Positions 28,230 through 38,003 of a stretch of DNA of 64,000 bases are shown here, one piece after another. Source of the stretch: Terribacillus aidingensis (lineage in GTDB: Bacteria; Bacillota; Bacilli; Bacillales; Amphibacillaceae). Below the pieces are notes generated by a model that ran no database searches, was not told where the DNA came from, and was given only the letters and a program-made list of their open reading frames with translations. Every line of letters starts with the position of its first letter. Position 1 is the stretch's first letter. The stretch spans positions 230,222 through 294,221 of the forward strand of contig NZ_OBEK01000002.1 of NCBI RefSeq assembly GCF_900215625.1, in the 5' to 3' direction. The position numbers and the translations under genes were made by a program.

Positions 28230-29870
28230 ATGGGGAAAATAATCGAATTTCTAGTAAGGACAGATGTTTGGCTTGGAACGATTGTAGTTGTACTCGTGCC
28301 TGTTTTGAGTGCTTTACTTTTTCATAAGCTAAAAGAGCTGCGCAGACAAACGAATATGCGTCCAAAACAGCATTTCATCCCGTCAAGTATTGTGTTATCA
28401 GAAAAGCTAACATCCAATGTAAAAAGTATTAAAGCGATTGTCGGAGACAGTTCAGACATTATCTTTCGTCAATTCAAATTAGGCAATGATAATCGCAGCT
28501 GCAGCATTGTGCATATTGATGGGTTAGTTGATACGCAGCAGCTGCAGCAAGCTATTCTGCATCCGTTACTGCATGGGAAACAAACGAAGACGAAACTTAA
28601 TCTATTTAAAAGTCAAAGTATTAAAGATTATTTGCTGAACCACACAATTGAGGTTAGTGATATAAAAGTGACGAAAGAGATAGACAAAGTTGTTCGGCAG
28701 CTGCTGTCGGGGTCGGTGCTCCTTTTAGTAGATGGATTGGACGAGGCACTTCTTTTAAGTGTTAAGAAATGGGTATCCAGAAGCGTGGAAGAGCCAATTT
28801 CAGAATCACTCGTAAGAGGTCCAAGAATGGGATTTATCGAAAATTTGCGTGACAATACAGCTATTTTACGAAGAATGACAACAGATCCCAACTTGACTTT
28901 CAAGGATTTTGACGTAGGTGAGCGAACGAAGAAGCAGCTCACTATTGCATATATAAGAGATATTGCGAACGAAGAATTACTCACAGAAGTAACAAGACGC
29001 ATAGAAGATTTGGATATTGATCACGTCGCAGAATCTGGCTACATTGAACAGCTCATCGAGGATAATTATTTCTCTATTTTTCCTCAAGTACAATCAACAG
29101 AGCGGCCGGACCGCGTCATGGCGGCCATTTTAGAGGGAAGAGTTGCGATCATGCTGGACGGCACGCCTTATGTATTAATTGCGCCGGCGACATTCTCAAT
29201 AATGCTGCAATCTCCGGAAGACTACTATGAACGTTGGATTCCGATGTCGCTGATTCGAGTGCTTCGCTATGTCGCAGCACTGCTAAGTGTGTTTCTGCCG
29301 TCTTTTTATATCGCGTTTGTTTCGTTTCACCAAGGTCTGATACCAACTGATTTGGCTCTGGCAATAGCAGGGACAAGAGTCGGTGTACCTTTTCCAACCA
29401 TTATTGAAGCATTATTGATGGAGGTATCCATTGAATTATTGAGGGAAGCAGGTTTGCGTCTGCCAAAACCGGTAGGGCAAACGGTTGGTTTGGTAGGAGC
29501 GTTAATTATTGGAGAAGCGGCCGTTCAGGCGGGTTTAGTCAGTCCTATCATGGTTATTGTTGTATCAGCTACGGCTATCTCTTCTTTTGTTTCTCCGCAA
29601 TACAATGCCGGTATCGCTTTAAGATCGCTTCGTTTTTTGTCAATGTTTTCGGCTGCTTTATTAGGTTTATATGGCATCAGTTTGTTTTTCGTCGCTTTAT
29701 GTATTCATGCGGTCAAGCTAAAGAGCTTCGGCCTGCCTTATGTGACACCAGGAACATTATACAGCAAAGAAGATTGGAAAGATTTTTTCCTGCGATTGCC
29801 TTTGTTTACAATGCGAAAGCGGCCGGCTGAATATTTTCCGAAGGATCAAGTTAGAATGAGAAAAAAGTAG
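28230..29870 (+). CDS. GerA-type spore germinant receptor, A subunit
   Basis: This protein of about 546 residues belongs to the GerAA/GerKA family. An N-terminal hydrophobic helix (residues about 14-31) precedes a large hydrophilic domain with family motifs FRQFKLG, SVLLLVDGLDEAL, RGPRMGFIENLRDN and ERPDRVMAAILEGRVAIMLDGTP. At least four membrane segments follow from about residue 345. The start is ATG 28230, 8 nt behind AAGGAG, not the GTG at 28221 that overlaps the RBS. A, B and C subunits form a nutrient sensor in the spore inner membrane. The ligand cannot be deduced. Confidence 0.88.
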   Translation: MGKIIEFLVRTDVWLGTIVVVLVPVLSALLFHKLKELRRQTNMRPKQHFIPSSIVLSEKLTSNVKSIKAIVGDSSDIIFRQFKLGNDNRSCSIVHIDGLVDTQQLQQAILHPLLHGKQTKTKLNLFKSQSIKDYLLNHTIEVSDIKVTKEIDKVVRQLLSGSVLLLVDGLDEALLLSVKKWVSRSVEEPISESLVRGPRMGFIENLRDNTAILRRMTTDPNLTFKDFDVGERTKKQLTIAYIRDIANEELLTEVTRRIEDLDIDHVAESGYIEQLIEDNYFSIFPQVQSTERPDRVMAAILEGRVAIMLDGTPYVLIAPATFSIMLQSPEDYYERWIPMSLIRVLRYVAALLSVFLPSFYIAFVSFHQGLIPTDLALAIAGTRVGVPFPTIIEALLMEVSIELLREAGLRLPKPVGQTVGLVGALIIGEAAVQAGLVSPIMVIVVSATAISSFVSPQYNAGIALRSLRFLSMFSAALLGLYGISLFFVALCIHAVKLKSFGLPYVTPGTLYSKEDWKDFFLRLPLFTMRKRPAEYFPKDQVRMRKK

Positions 29871-29882
29871 GAGCTGTTCGAT

Positions 29883-30995
29883 ATGAAACTAGGAACAAAC
29901 CAGATTACGACTAATCAGATGATTGCCCTGCTATCCTCTGCTTTGATTGCGGTAGGGATTTTTACACTTCCCAGAAATTTGGCCATAAAAGTAGGTACCC
30001 CGGATTTATGGATAAGCACCCTGATAGGCGGGGTATTTAGTTATTTAACGTGTTTGATTATCGTAACCTTATGTCTGCGTTTTAAGCAGCTCACCTTTTT
30101 TCAATTCAATAAATTAATTGTCGGGAAATGGCTAGGGATGCTGCTCAGTGCTGCTTTTATTGGATACGCACTCTTGATTGGCTCCTTTGAGATTCGTTCT
30201 ATGGGTGAACTGACGCAGTTTTATTTATTAGAAGATACCCCGATTTGTGTCATTATGATTAGTATGTACTGGGTGGCGATTTATCTTTTGACAGGCGGCA
30301 TCAACCCGATTGCCCGATTGATTGAATTGTTGACACCGCTCACGATTTGTATTTTCATATTGGTTATTGTATTAGGAATTAAAGTGTTTGAACTTAATAA
30401 TTTGCGACCTGTACTCGGTCTGGGAATTTCACCTGTGCTAAAGGGCCTAACTCCTACTTTTCTTACCTTCAGCGGTGCTGAATTTCTGCTTGTATTTATT
30501 GCAATGATGCAGAAGCCGAAAGAAGCAAAAAGAGTTGCATTAATTGGATTAGCAATTCCGGTATCTATTTATTTATTGGCAGTTGTCATCATGACGGGAG
30601 GGTTATCGGTAGAAAGAATGAAGCATGAGAAGTGGCCAACCTTTGCTTTGATTCAAGAATACGAATACAGAGGGGTTTTGTTTGAACGGTTTGAATCATT
30701 ATTTTTAGTTGTCTGGCTAATTCAAATGTTTCTTACCTACATCGTTTGCCACTATGTTGCGGCAGAAGGAGTAGCAACACTAACACGTCTTTCTTATAAA
30801 CAAGCGAGCTATATGCTTTTAGCGGCAGTTTATTTTATCTGTTTAATACCAAGTGACCTGAATCAGTTAGAGAAGATGGGTACTATTATCGGGTGGACGA
30901 GCTTTGCATTTTCTTTTATAGTCCCTTCGCTGCTGCTCTTGATAGCGTTGATGAGGAGGCTGAAGCGAGATGGCGAGCAAGAGAGTGGTACGTAA
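29883..30995 (+). CDS. GerA-type germinant receptor, B subunit (endospore germination permease)
   Basis: This 370-residue protein of the spore germination permease (APC superfamily) type has about ten hydrophobic helices spread over its whole length, and no signal peptide. The N-terminus, ITTNQMIALLSSALIAVGIFTLPR, is characteristic of GerAB/GerKB. It is thought to bind the germinant. It starts 12 nt after the A gene with RBS AGGAGC and overlaps the C gene by 26 bp, which shows a translationally coupled gerABC operon. Confidence 0.9.
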   Translation: MKLGTNQITTNQMIALLSSALIAVGIFTLPRNLAIKVGTPDLWISTLIGGVFSYLTCLIIVTLCLRFKQLTFFQFNKLIVGKWLGMLLSAAFIGYALLIGSFEIRSMGELTQFYLLEDTPICVIMISMYWVAIYLLTGGINPIARLIELLTPLTICIFILVIVLGIKVFELNNLRPVLGLGISPVLKGLTPTFLTFSGAEFLLVFIAMMQKPKEAKRVALIGLAIPVSIYLLAVVIMTGGLSVERMKHEKWPTFALIQEYEYRGVLFERFESLFLVVWLIQMFLTYIVCHYVAAEGVATLTRLSYKQASYMLLAAVYFICLIPSDLNQLEKMGTIIGWTSFAFSFIVPSLLLLIALMRRLKRDGEQESGT

Positions 30996-32127
30996 ACTAA
31001 GCCTGTGTATGATATTACTTTTGTGTTTGTCTGGCTGCTGGGACAGTTCTGATATTGAGGATATAAGTTTCGCTATGGGATTTGGTATTGATGCTAGCGA
31101 TGATGAACAGGAACCGATTCAGCTTACTACGCAAGTTGCATTGACGAAAAAACAGGGTGAACAAGCGACAGCGCAGCAGGGAAAGCTATTTCAAAATGTT
31201 ACACTAAAAGCAAACAGCATACATGAAATGGTTCGCGGTTTATCGCTGCAGCTGCCGTACCCAATTTTAACAGATCATTTGGAAACGGTAGTAATTAACC
31301 AAGATATTGTAACCGACTACGATCTTTTTATTTTACTGGATGAACTGCTGCGTGATAATATAACCCGCTTAAGCCCCAGTGTTGTTATTTCGGCGCAGCA
31401 AGCAAGTGATATATTGGCTACCAATATTGATGGGGAGATTACAAGCGATTATATAAGTGCTTTTTTCACGAATGAAACCTCGACGATGAAAATTCTTCCT
31501 AAAGTGCGTGTAGGTGATGTTACAGCCAATTTAATATCGGGAACTAGTGTAATCCTGCCGAAAATTACAAAAGACAAAAAAACAGTGAAGCTGGATGGTG
31601 CAGGGATTATTCGTGCAAAAGATAACAAACTCACCGGTTTCTTAACTGATAAAGAGGTTGAAGGAGTTAACTGGCTGACAGGCGAGGGGGCTGGAGGCCT
31701 GCTTAATTTCCGAGACGAAAAGGGAAATACAATCATCTATGAAATCCAGCATTATAAAACAAAGTCAAACCCTCATTACAAAAATGGAAAACTGACCTTT
31801 GATGTGCAAATAACAGCACAAGGTTGGATTACCGAAGACTGGTCACTTACAAGCAACAATTTATCTGAAAAATATGTAGATAAATTGGAGAGGTTAGCTG
31901 CAGAGGAGGTTGTTAAGATAGTGGAAGGCACGATGAAAAAACTGCAGCAAGATTATAAAACCGATGTGGTGAAGTTTTATGACAGCTTTCGGATTGCTTA
32001 TCCAAGAGACTATCAGAAAATGCAGAAGGATTGGGATAATTATTTTGCAGATGCTGACGTGAAGTACGATGTGAAAATAAAGATTGTAAATACAGGGGAT
32101 TTGGTGAAAGAAGGAAAGCCTAAATAA
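30970..32127 (+). CDS. GerA-type germinant receptor, C subunit (Ger(x)C lipoprotein)
   Basis: This 385-residue lipoprotein has a basic N-terminus and hydrophobic core ending in the lipobox LSGC (Cys about residue 22), then the family motif WDSSDIEDISFAMGFGID. It also shows GISLQLPYPI-type and RDYQKMQKDWDNYF segments. Ger(x)C proteins are diacylated by Lgt and sit on the outer face of the spore inner membrane. The RBS AGGAGG lies within the end of the B gene. Probably transcribed from a forespore (sigma-G type) promoter, though I could not assign one. Confidence 0.9.
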   Translation: MASKRVVRKLSLCMILLLCLSGCWDSSDIEDISFAMGFGIDASDDEQEPIQLTTQVALTKKQGEQATAQQGKLFQNVTLKANSIHEMVRGLSLQLPYPILTDHLETVVINQDIVTDYDLFILLDELLRDNITRLSPSVVISAQQASDILATNIDGEITSDYISAFFTNETSTMKILPKVRVGDVTANLISGTSVILPKITKDKKTVKLDGAGIIRAKDNKLTGFLTDKEVEGVNWLTGEGAGGLLNFRDEKGNTIIYEIQHYKTKSNPHYKNGKLTFDVQITAQGWITEDWSLTSNNLSEKYVDKLERLAAEEVVKIVEGTMKKLQQDYKTDVVKFYDSFRIAYPRDYQKMQKDWDNYFADADVKYDVKIKIVNTGDLVKEGKPK

Positions 32128-32177
32128 AGAAGGGTACCGATATAGCATCCCAGTCACAGTGCTTATCTTAAATTCCT

Positions 32178-32207
32178 AAGCCTCCATTATAAATGCGAAG
32201 GCTTTTT
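32178..32207 (+). terminator. Terminator after the ger operon
   Basis: AAGCCT and AGGCTT around a 15-nt loop are followed by TTT. The stem is short, so strength is uncertain. Confidence 0.55.
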
Positions 32208-32250
32208 CACCGTAGGATAGGGTATAATGACATAAGGAAAGGGTGACAGC

Positions 32251-33492
32251 ATGGAACGTGTATTATTGATGGCAGTACATCATCAGAATCAAACATTAGA
32301 GCGATTTCAATCATCGCTGGACGAATTAGAAGCATTAACAAAAACAGCAGGCGGAGAAGTGGCAGGTTTTGTCACGCAGAAAAGAGATCGTCTGCATCCT
32401 GGTACTTATGTGGGCGAGGGAAAGCTGCAGGAGCTTGCAGATCTCGTTGAAGAGGAAGAACCGCTTTTGGTCATTTCTAACGACGAATTATCACCAGGTC
32501 AATTAAAAAATATCAGCAACCGTGTCGGAGTGCGCGTCATTGACCGGAGTCAGCTGATTCTTGATATATTCGCTACAAGAGCACATACAAGAGAAGGGAA
32601 GCTGCAAGTAGAGCTTGCCCAAATGCAGTATTTACTGCCAAGGCTGTATGGCCAAGGTACGGAAATGAGCCGGCTTGGTGCTGGTATCGGAACAAGGGGA
32701 CCTGGTGAGACAAAGCTTGAAACGGACAGACGGCATATCCGCCGCCGTATCGATGAAATCAAGCAACAGCTAAAAGCGGTTGTGTCCCACCGCTCTCGTT
32801 ATCGAGAGCGTCGTAAGACAAATAAAGCTTTCCAAATTGCATTAGTAGGTTATACGAACGCGGGGAAATCAACCATCTTCAATAGATTAACTGGCAATGA
32901 AAGCTTAGAACAGGATCAGCTGTTTGCTACATTGGATCCCATGACACGCCGCATGCGTTTGCCGTCCGGCTTCCAAGCGCTGCTGACGGATACAGTTGGA
33001 TTTATTCAAGATTTACCGACTGCTTTAATCGCTGCTTTTCGATCCACACTCGAGGAAGTAACCGAAGCAGACTTTATCATTCATATGGTCAACAGTGCAC
33101 ATCCGGATCACGAGCAGCAGCAAGCGACAGTTTTAAAATTGCTTGATGAACTGGGAGCAAATCAATTACCAATACTGACTGTTTACAATAAGACGGATCT
33201 GCTGACCGAAGACTTCATTCCAAGTGCGCATCCGTATGTGCAAATTTCTGCTTTCAAAGAAGAAGACCGCAGACGTGTAATGGAAAAAGTCCAGGAAATG
33301 ATTCAGGAAGCAAGCGAATTGTATGATACAATCGTACCTGCATCTGGCGGGCGTCTTTTGGACAAGATTGCCCAAGAAACCATTATGAAAAAACGGGAAT
33401 TTAACGAAGAGCTGGATGCTTATGAGGTGAGCGGCTATATTATGAGCGAACACCCGCTTTACCATCAGTTGAAAGGAAAGAATGAAGGATGA
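32251..33492 (+). CDS. hflX: GTPase HflX
   Basis: This 413-residue ribosome-associated GTPase (YnbA in B. subtilis) has an N-terminal HflX domain (VGEGKLQELADLV, SPGQLKNISNRVGVRVIDR, GAGIGTRGPGETKLETDRR). It is followed by a G domain with GYTNAGKST (G1), DTVGFIQDLP (G3) and YNKTDLL (G4). HflX splits stalled or heat-damaged ribosomes. RBS AAAGGGTGA, 7 nt before ATG. It overlaps ynbB by 4 bp (ATGA). Confidence 0.94.
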   Translation: MERVLLMAVHHQNQTLERFQSSLDELEALTKTAGGEVAGFVTQKRDRLHPGTYVGEGKLQELADLVEEEEPLLVISNDELSPGQLKNISNRVGVRVIDRSQLILDIFATRAHTREGKLQVELAQMQYLLPRLYGQGTEMSRLGAGIGTRGPGETKLETDRRHIRRRIDEIKQQLKAVVSHRSRYRERRKTNKAFQIALVGYTNAGKSTIFNRLTGNESLEQDQLFATLDPMTRRMRLPSGFQALLTDTVGFIQDLPTALIAAFRSTLEEVTEADFIIHMVNSAHPDHEQQQATVLKLLDELGANQLPILTVYNKTDLLTEDFIPSAHPYVQISAFKEEDRRRVMEKVQEMIQEASELYDTIVPASGGRLLDKIAQETIMKKREFNEELDAYEVSGYIMSEHPLYHQLKGKNEG

Positions 33493-34739
33493 TACACAAA
33501 ACAGCAAGAAGAACAGAAGAAGAAACAAGTGCCGAGCGAGCTAAAATTGATGAAATCGCCGAGCAGAATCAAAAACGCGTAATGGATGCATTTCGTCACC
33601 AGCGCGTGAGCGACAGTCATTTTAATCCTACTACTGGGTATGGGTACGATGACTTTGGACGTGAAACATTGGAGCGAGTATATGCGGAGGTGTTCGGCGG
33701 GGAAGACGCACTTGTCCGCCCGCAGATTGTCTCTGGTACCCATGCGATTACAACAGCTTTATTTGGCGTCTTGCGTCCTGGTGATCAGCTTTTGTATATT
33801 ACCGGGAAACCGTACGATACGCTAGAAGGTGTGATTGGCAAACGGGAAGAAGATACAGGATCACTGAAAGACTTTGGTGTTACGTACGATGCAGTTGATC
33901 TCACGAAAGACGGAGCAATTGACTATGCAGCTGTGGAAGAAAAGCTATCTCAAAAAACGAAGGTGGTGGCAATCCAGCGTTCGAAAGGATATGCCGATCG
34001 GCCTTCTTTTTCTGTTTCGGAGATTGGAGAGATGGTCAGCTTTGTTAAAGCGAAGCATCCGGAAGCTGTTATATTCGTGGATAACTGTTACGGGGAATTT
34101 GCCGAAACAGAGGAACCGCTGCATGTGGGGGCGGATTTGATAGCCGGATCGCTTATTAAGAATCCAGGAGGCGGCATTGTCCGCGCTGGCGGCTACATTG
34201 CCGGCCGTTCTGATTTAATTGAACTATGCGCTAATCGTTTGACTGCACCGGGTTTAGGTAAAGAGACGGGGGCATCACTTGGCATGCTGCAGGAGCTGTT
34301 TCAAGGATTTTTCTTGGCACCTCATGTAGTAGGAGAGGCATTAAAGGGAGCGATCTTTACTTCGCGGTTCCTTGAGCTGCTCGGATTTTCGACTTCTCCA
34401 AGATTCGATAGCAAACGCGTTGACTTGATTCAATCAGTAAACTTCCATTCTGCAGATCAAATGATAGCTTTTTGCCAAGCTATCCAGCATGCATCACCTG
34501 TCAATGCACATGTGACGCCGCAAGCTGCACCGATGCCGGGTTATGAAAGTGACGTGATCATGGCTGCCGGAACCTTTATTCAAGGAGCCAGCTTAGAATT
34601 AACTGCCGATGGCCCAATCCGTGCGCCGTATACAGCTTTTGTCCAAGGCGGACTCACGTATACGCACGTCAAACTCGCCATTAAAGACGCGGCGCAAAAC
34701 CTATTGGAAAAAGGCTTAATAGCAACTAGTAACGCATAA
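33489..34739 (+). CDS. ynbB: PLP-dependent enzyme of the YnbB/aluminium-resistance family
   Basis: This 416-residue fold-type I PLP protein belongs to the methionine gamma-lyase-like family. The cofactor lysine lies in IAGSLIKNPGGGI, and the aspartate that contacts the pyridine nitrogen in VIFVDNCYGEF. PQIVSGTHAI marks the phosphate-binding area. The reaction and substrate are not established. It is translationally coupled to hflX (ATGA) and keeps the hflX-ynbB-glnRA order of B. subtilis. Confidence 0.9.
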   Translation: MIHKTARRTEEETSAERAKIDEIAEQNQKRVMDAFRHQRVSDSHFNPTTGYGYDDFGRETLERVYAEVFGGEDALVRPQIVSGTHAITTALFGVLRPGDQLLYITGKPYDTLEGVIGKREEDTGSLKDFGVTYDAVDLTKDGAIDYAAVEEKLSQKTKVVAIQRSKGYADRPSFSVSEIGEMVSFVKAKHPEAVIFVDNCYGEFAETEEPLHVGADLIAGSLIKNPGGGIVRAGGYIAGRSDLIELCANRLTAPGLGKETGASLGMLQELFQGFFLAPHVVGEALKGAIFTSRFLELLGFSTSPRFDSKRVDLIQSVNFHSADQMIAFCQAIQHASPVNAHVTPQAAPMPGYESDVIMAAGTFIQGASLELTADGPIRAPYTAFVQGGLTYTHVKLAIKDAAQNLLEKGLIATSNA

Positions 34740-34751
34740 TAAAAATTTTCG

Positions 34752-34768
34752 TGTTAACTAATCTAACA
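34752..34768 (+). promoter_or_regulatory. GlnR/TnrA operator of the glnRA operon
   Basis: TGTTAACTAATCTAACA fits the consensus TGTNAN7TNACA at every fixed position. It ends 4 nt upstream of the -35 box, so GlnR can repress its own operon when nitrogen is plentiful. Confidence 0.85.
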
Positions 34769-34772
34769 TGTG

Positions 34773-34802
34773 TTGACATTTAAAATTACCTACGTATATA
34801 AT
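34773..34802 (+). promoter_or_regulatory. Sigma-A promoter of glnRA
   Basis: TTGACA (34773-34778), an 18-nt spacer and TATAAT (34797-34802), both perfect hexamers, lie directly after the GlnR operator and 36 nt before the glnR start. Confidence 0.85.
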
Positions 34803-34838
34803 AAGCGTAGAGTACATAAAGAAAGGGGATGGACGATT

Positions 34839-35231
34839 ATGAGTGATATGAATCGCCGATCTATGCCCTTGTTCTCTATTGGAATTGTAAAATCACTTAC
34901 TGCACTAACAGCAAGACAAATCCGTTATTACGAAGATAACGGACTGATTTTCCCAGCTAGAACAGAAGGCAATCAGCGTCTTTTCTCATTCAATGATGTG
35001 GACCGACTGCTGGAAATCAAGGAATTGATCGACAAAGGGATCAACCTTGCAGGAATTAAGCAAATGCTGCCAACCAGAGAGAAACCAGCAGCAGATACGC
35101 TTGAAACCCCGATCGAACCGGAAATATCAGATAAAGCACTGAGACAGATGCTGCGTCAGGAATTAATGGATACCGGCCGCTTGGGCAAAGCTTCGTTACG
35201 TCAGGGAGAATTATCACGATTCTTCCATTAA
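34839..35231 (+). CDS. glnR: Nitrogen regulator GlnR, MerR family
   Basis: This 130-residue MerR-type repressor has the winged-helix motif [24 protein letters not shown] and the wing [33 protein letters not shown]. Its C-terminal tail (residues 90-130) is the segment that feedback-inhibited glutamine synthetase contacts in B. subtilis. I start at ATG 34839, 11 nt behind AAAGGGGAT. The in-frame ATG at 34770 would overlap the promoter. It is co-transcribed with glnA, 16 nt downstream. Confidence 0.95.
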   Translation: MSDMNRRSMPLFSIGIVKSLTALTARQIRYYEDNGLIFPARTEGNQRLFSFNDVDRLLEIKELIDKGINLAGIKQMLPTREKPAADTLETPIEPEISDKALRQMLRQELMDTGRLGKASLRQGELSRFFH

Positions 35232-35247
35232 TAGAGGAGGAGAAAGA

Positions 35248-36582
35248 ATGGCGAAATTTACTAGAGAAGATGTAATCAAAACAATCAAGGAGGAAAACGT
35301 AAAGTTTATTCGTTTACAGTTTACTGACTTGCTTGGCACAATTAAAAACGTAGAAATCCCGCTTAGCCAGCTAGACAAAGCATTGGATAACGAAATGATG
35401 TTCGATGGATCTTCTATTGAAGGTTTCGTACGCATTGAAGAATCTGACATGAAGCTTTACCCAGACTTGGATACATTTGTTGTATTCCCTTGGACTAGTG
35501 AAAAAGGCAAAGTGGCACGTTTTATCTGTGATATCTACACTCCAGAAGGCGAACCATTCGAAGGCTGCCCGCGTTATAACCTAAAACGCAACCTGAAGAG
35601 AATGGAAGAACTAGGATTCTCTGCTTTCAATATTGGTACAGAGCCGGAATTCTTCTTATTCAAACTAGACGAAAATGGCGAACCATCTTTGGAATTGAAT
35701 GATAAAGGCGGATACTTCGACCTTGCTCCAACGGACTTGGGTGAAACTTGCCGTCGCGATATCGTACTTGAACTGGAAGAGATGGGCTTTGAAATCGAAG
35801 CTTCTCACCATGAAGTAGCTCCAGGTCAGCACGAAATCGACTTCAAATACGCACATGCATTAAAGCATGCGGATGATATCCAGACATTTAAACTCGTAGT
35901 AAAAACAATCGCCAGAAAACATGGATTGCATGCAACATTTATGCCAAAACCGCTTTACGGTGTTAACGGTTCTGGTATGCACTGCAACATGTCTCTATTC
36001 AAAGATGGCAAGAACGCATTTTATGACGAAAGTGGCGAGTTGAAGCTTTCTGAAACAGCATATCAGTTCATCGCAGGTACACTAAAGCATGCGGTTAACT
36101 TCACAGCTGTGACGAACCCAACTGTAAACTCCTACAAGCGTCTTGTGCCTGGCTACGAAGCACCATGCTACGTTGCATGGTCCGGTAAAAACCGCAGCCC
36201 ATTAATCCGTGTCCCATCTGCACGCGGCATGAGCACACGTGTAGAAGTACGCAGCGTCGATCCAGCTGCTAACCCATACCTAGCAATGAGCGTTCTGCTT
36301 GCTGCGGGACTAGACGGAATCCGAAACAACATGGATGCACCAGCTTCTATCGACCGCAATATTTACGTGATGGACAAAGCGGAAAGAGAAAAGAACGGCG
36401 TAGCAGATCTTCCAGCTACACTATTCGACGCACTTGAGCAGCTTAAGTCTGACGAAACAATCGTCGAAGCACTAGGCGAGCACCTATTCGAACACTTCAT
36501 CGAAGCAAAAGAAATCGAATGGGATATGTTCCGCACACAAGTTCACCCATGGGAACGTTCTCAGTATATGGAGAACTTCTAA
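35248..36582 (+). CDS. glnA: Glutamine synthetase, type I-alpha
   Basis: This 444-residue GSI-alpha enzyme makes glutamine from glutamate, ammonia and ATP in a dodecamer. Motifs include [17 protein letters not shown] with the Arg linked to feedback inhibition (about residue 62), GTEPEFFLF, the ATP-site [12 protein letters not shown] and [22 protein letters not shown]. It also modulates GlnR and TnrA by direct contact. RBS AGAGGAGG. No strong own terminator precedes the island, so the palindrome at 36613 may serve. Confidence 0.97.
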   Translation: MAKFTREDVIKTIKEENVKFIRLQFTDLLGTIKNVEIPLSQLDKALDNEMMFDGSSIEGFVRIEESDMKLYPDLDTFVVFPWTSEKGKVARFICDIYTPEGEPFEGCPRYNLKRNLKRMEELGFSAFNIGTEPEFFLFKLDENGEPSLELNDKGGYFDLAPTDLGETCRRDIVLELEEMGFEIEASHHEVAPGQHEIDFKYAHALKHADDIQTFKLVVKTIARKHGLHATFMPKPLYGVNGSGMHCNMSLFKDGKNAFYDESGELKLSETAYQFIAGTLKHAVNFTAVTNPTVNSYKRLVPGYEAPCYVAWSGKNRSPLIRVPSARGMSTRVEVRSVDPAANPYLAMSVLLAAGLDGIRNNMDAPASIDRNIYVMDKAEREKNGVADLPATLFDALEQLKSDETIVEALGEHLFEHFIEAKEIEWDMFRTQVHPWERSQYMENF

Positions 36583-36612
36583 GCGAAAAACGTTGATTTA
36601 AAGCCATTTTAC

Positions 36613-36672
36613 TGGTGGTCAAAAAGTGGGTTACTAACCCCTAAGTTAGATTTGACCACTTTTTGACCACCA
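36613..36672. other. Palindromic repeat segment, candidate attachment site (attL) and bidirectional terminator
   Basis: A perfect 17-bp inverted repeat (TGGTGGTCAAAAAGTGG at 36613-36629 with its complement at 36656-36672) lies between the ends of glnA and the integrase gene. An inner CTAAC/GTTAG pair extends the fold. The motif GTGGTCAAA occurs three times: once on + (36615-36623) and twice on - (36651-36659 and 36662-36670, 11 bp apart). Clustered short repeats next to int resemble integrase arm or core sites. The matching attR would lie outside the window. Confidence 0.5.
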
Positions 36673-36689
36673 AATTTGGCTAAAAAATA

Positions 36690-37838
36690 TCAGTCATAAA
36701 TTGACTGAGTGTATTTTTCATATCCATCAACGCTCGATTTTTCGATCTTAGGTGATATATGAGAATAGATATCTGAAGTGATACTAATCGACTTATGTCC
36801 AAGTCTTTCTTGTACGAACTTCATATCGGCTCCTGATTCTAACAATAAGACTGCGTGAGTGTGTCTTAAAGAATGAATCGGGAGTTTTTCTATTTGTGCT
36901 TGTTTAAGTATCCGCTTGAAAGCATTATATAGAGATGATTTAGGTAAGATGCTACCGTCTTCGCGGCAAAAGATTAAATCAAGGTCATGGCGGTAAATAT
37001 CATTGAATACTAACTTATTATCATTGAGCTTGTCCAAGTGTTTTGCTAGCTCTTTTGTAAGTGTGTTAGTCAGTTTGATTTTTCTGTTCGACTCGTATGT
37101 CTTCGTTAAGCCAAATAGGTCTTCTCCAAGTTTAGCTTGAAAGTCCAGCGTTTTGTTAACTGTTATATATCCCTTATTTAAGTCGATGTCTGATCTTTGC
37201 AATGCAGCTGCTTCGCCTTTTCTCATTCCTGTCTCAATTAGAGTCTTAAAGAACATATAGTACATGTAGTTATCACGTCGAGCATGGAAGAGGAAATCAG
37301 ATATTTTATCTGAATCAATATACTGTATCTTATCTGCCATTCTGCGGGTTTTACGGGGAAGCGTCACATCTTCACATGGATTTTCACCTATTTTCTTTAA
37401 TGGCTTAACTGCAGTCTGCATAGCACTATACATAGTCTGATGAATTATCTCTATTGTACGAGTACTATATCCTTTGGCTTTAAGGTGGTTTATAAACTTT
37501 TGGTACCTTAGCGCTGTAACTTCTTTGAGATTAATAAGTTGGAAGTAGGGGATAATGTGCTTTTCTATGTTACGCTCATGGAGAATATAGGTGTTCTTTC
37601 TGACATTATCCTTTTTATACTCTGTAAGCCATATCCTTAGATACTCACTTAAGAGCTCGTCTTTAGTGATTACCTCTTGACCAGTAGCTAACCTCTGCTC
37701 ATGAATTACAGCGACAGATTGGGCTTTTTTCTTAGTTTTATAACCGCCTTTTGATACCTCATTTATTTCCTTAGTAATGGGATTAGTGTACTTAATGCGG
37801 TACTGCCAGCTATTCCCTCTTTTTCGGTAACTAGCCAT
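36690..37838 (-). CDS. Tyrosine recombinase/integrase of the genomic island
   Basis: This 382-residue phage-type integrase has an N-terminal arm-binding domain (SYRKRGNSWQYRIKY, residues 3-17, then a GYKTKKKAQ turn). A SAM-like core-binding domain spans about residues 60-165. The catalytic domain has Arg in IETGMRKGEAAAL, HSLRHTH (His and Arg), GHKSI and the nucleophile Tyr in SDIYSHI. The start codon has AAAGGAG upstream on the - strand. It lies convergently against glnA and marks the left end of the AT-rich island. No excisionase or repressor gene is visible next to it. Confidence 0.93.
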   Translation of the reverse strand: MASYRKRGNSWQYRIKYTNPITKEINEVSKGGYKTKKKAQSVAVIHEQRLATGQEVITKDELLSEYLRIWLTEYKKDNVRKNTYILHERNIEKHIIPYFQLINLKEVTALRYQKFINHLKAKGYSTRTIEIIHQTMYSAMQTAVKPLKKIGENPCEDVTLPRKTRRMADKIQYIDSDKISDFLFHARRDNYMYYMFFKTLIETGMRKGEAAALQRSDIDLNKGYITVNKTLDFQAKLGEDLFGLTKTYESNRKIKLTNTLTKELAKHLDKLNDNKLVFNDIYRHDLDLIFCREDGSILPKSSLYNAFKRILKQAQIEKLPIHSLRHTHAVLLLESGADMKFVQERLGHKSISITSDIYSHISPKIEKSSVDGYEKYTQSIYD

Positions 37839-38003
37839 ATATTCACTCCTTTAATGATTTTATACGATTATACCATATATTAACTTATATTATAATGTAA
37901 GTTATTATTTTATTTGACTTATTGATACCTATGAACTAAAGTATCCAATAGAGGCAAATTTAGTTAAAAACATTCTTTTCAGGATAGATAGGTGGCATCC
38001 CTT

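Noticed and set aside
34739..34838. A glutamine riboswitch or T-box before glnR
   Set aside because: The short leader contains only the GlnR operator and a sigma-A promoter, with no room for such elements.
36583..36700. tRNA gene as integration target
   Set aside because: No cloverleaf or TTCGANTC-type T-loop is seen near the integrase; the target appears to be the glnA downstream region.
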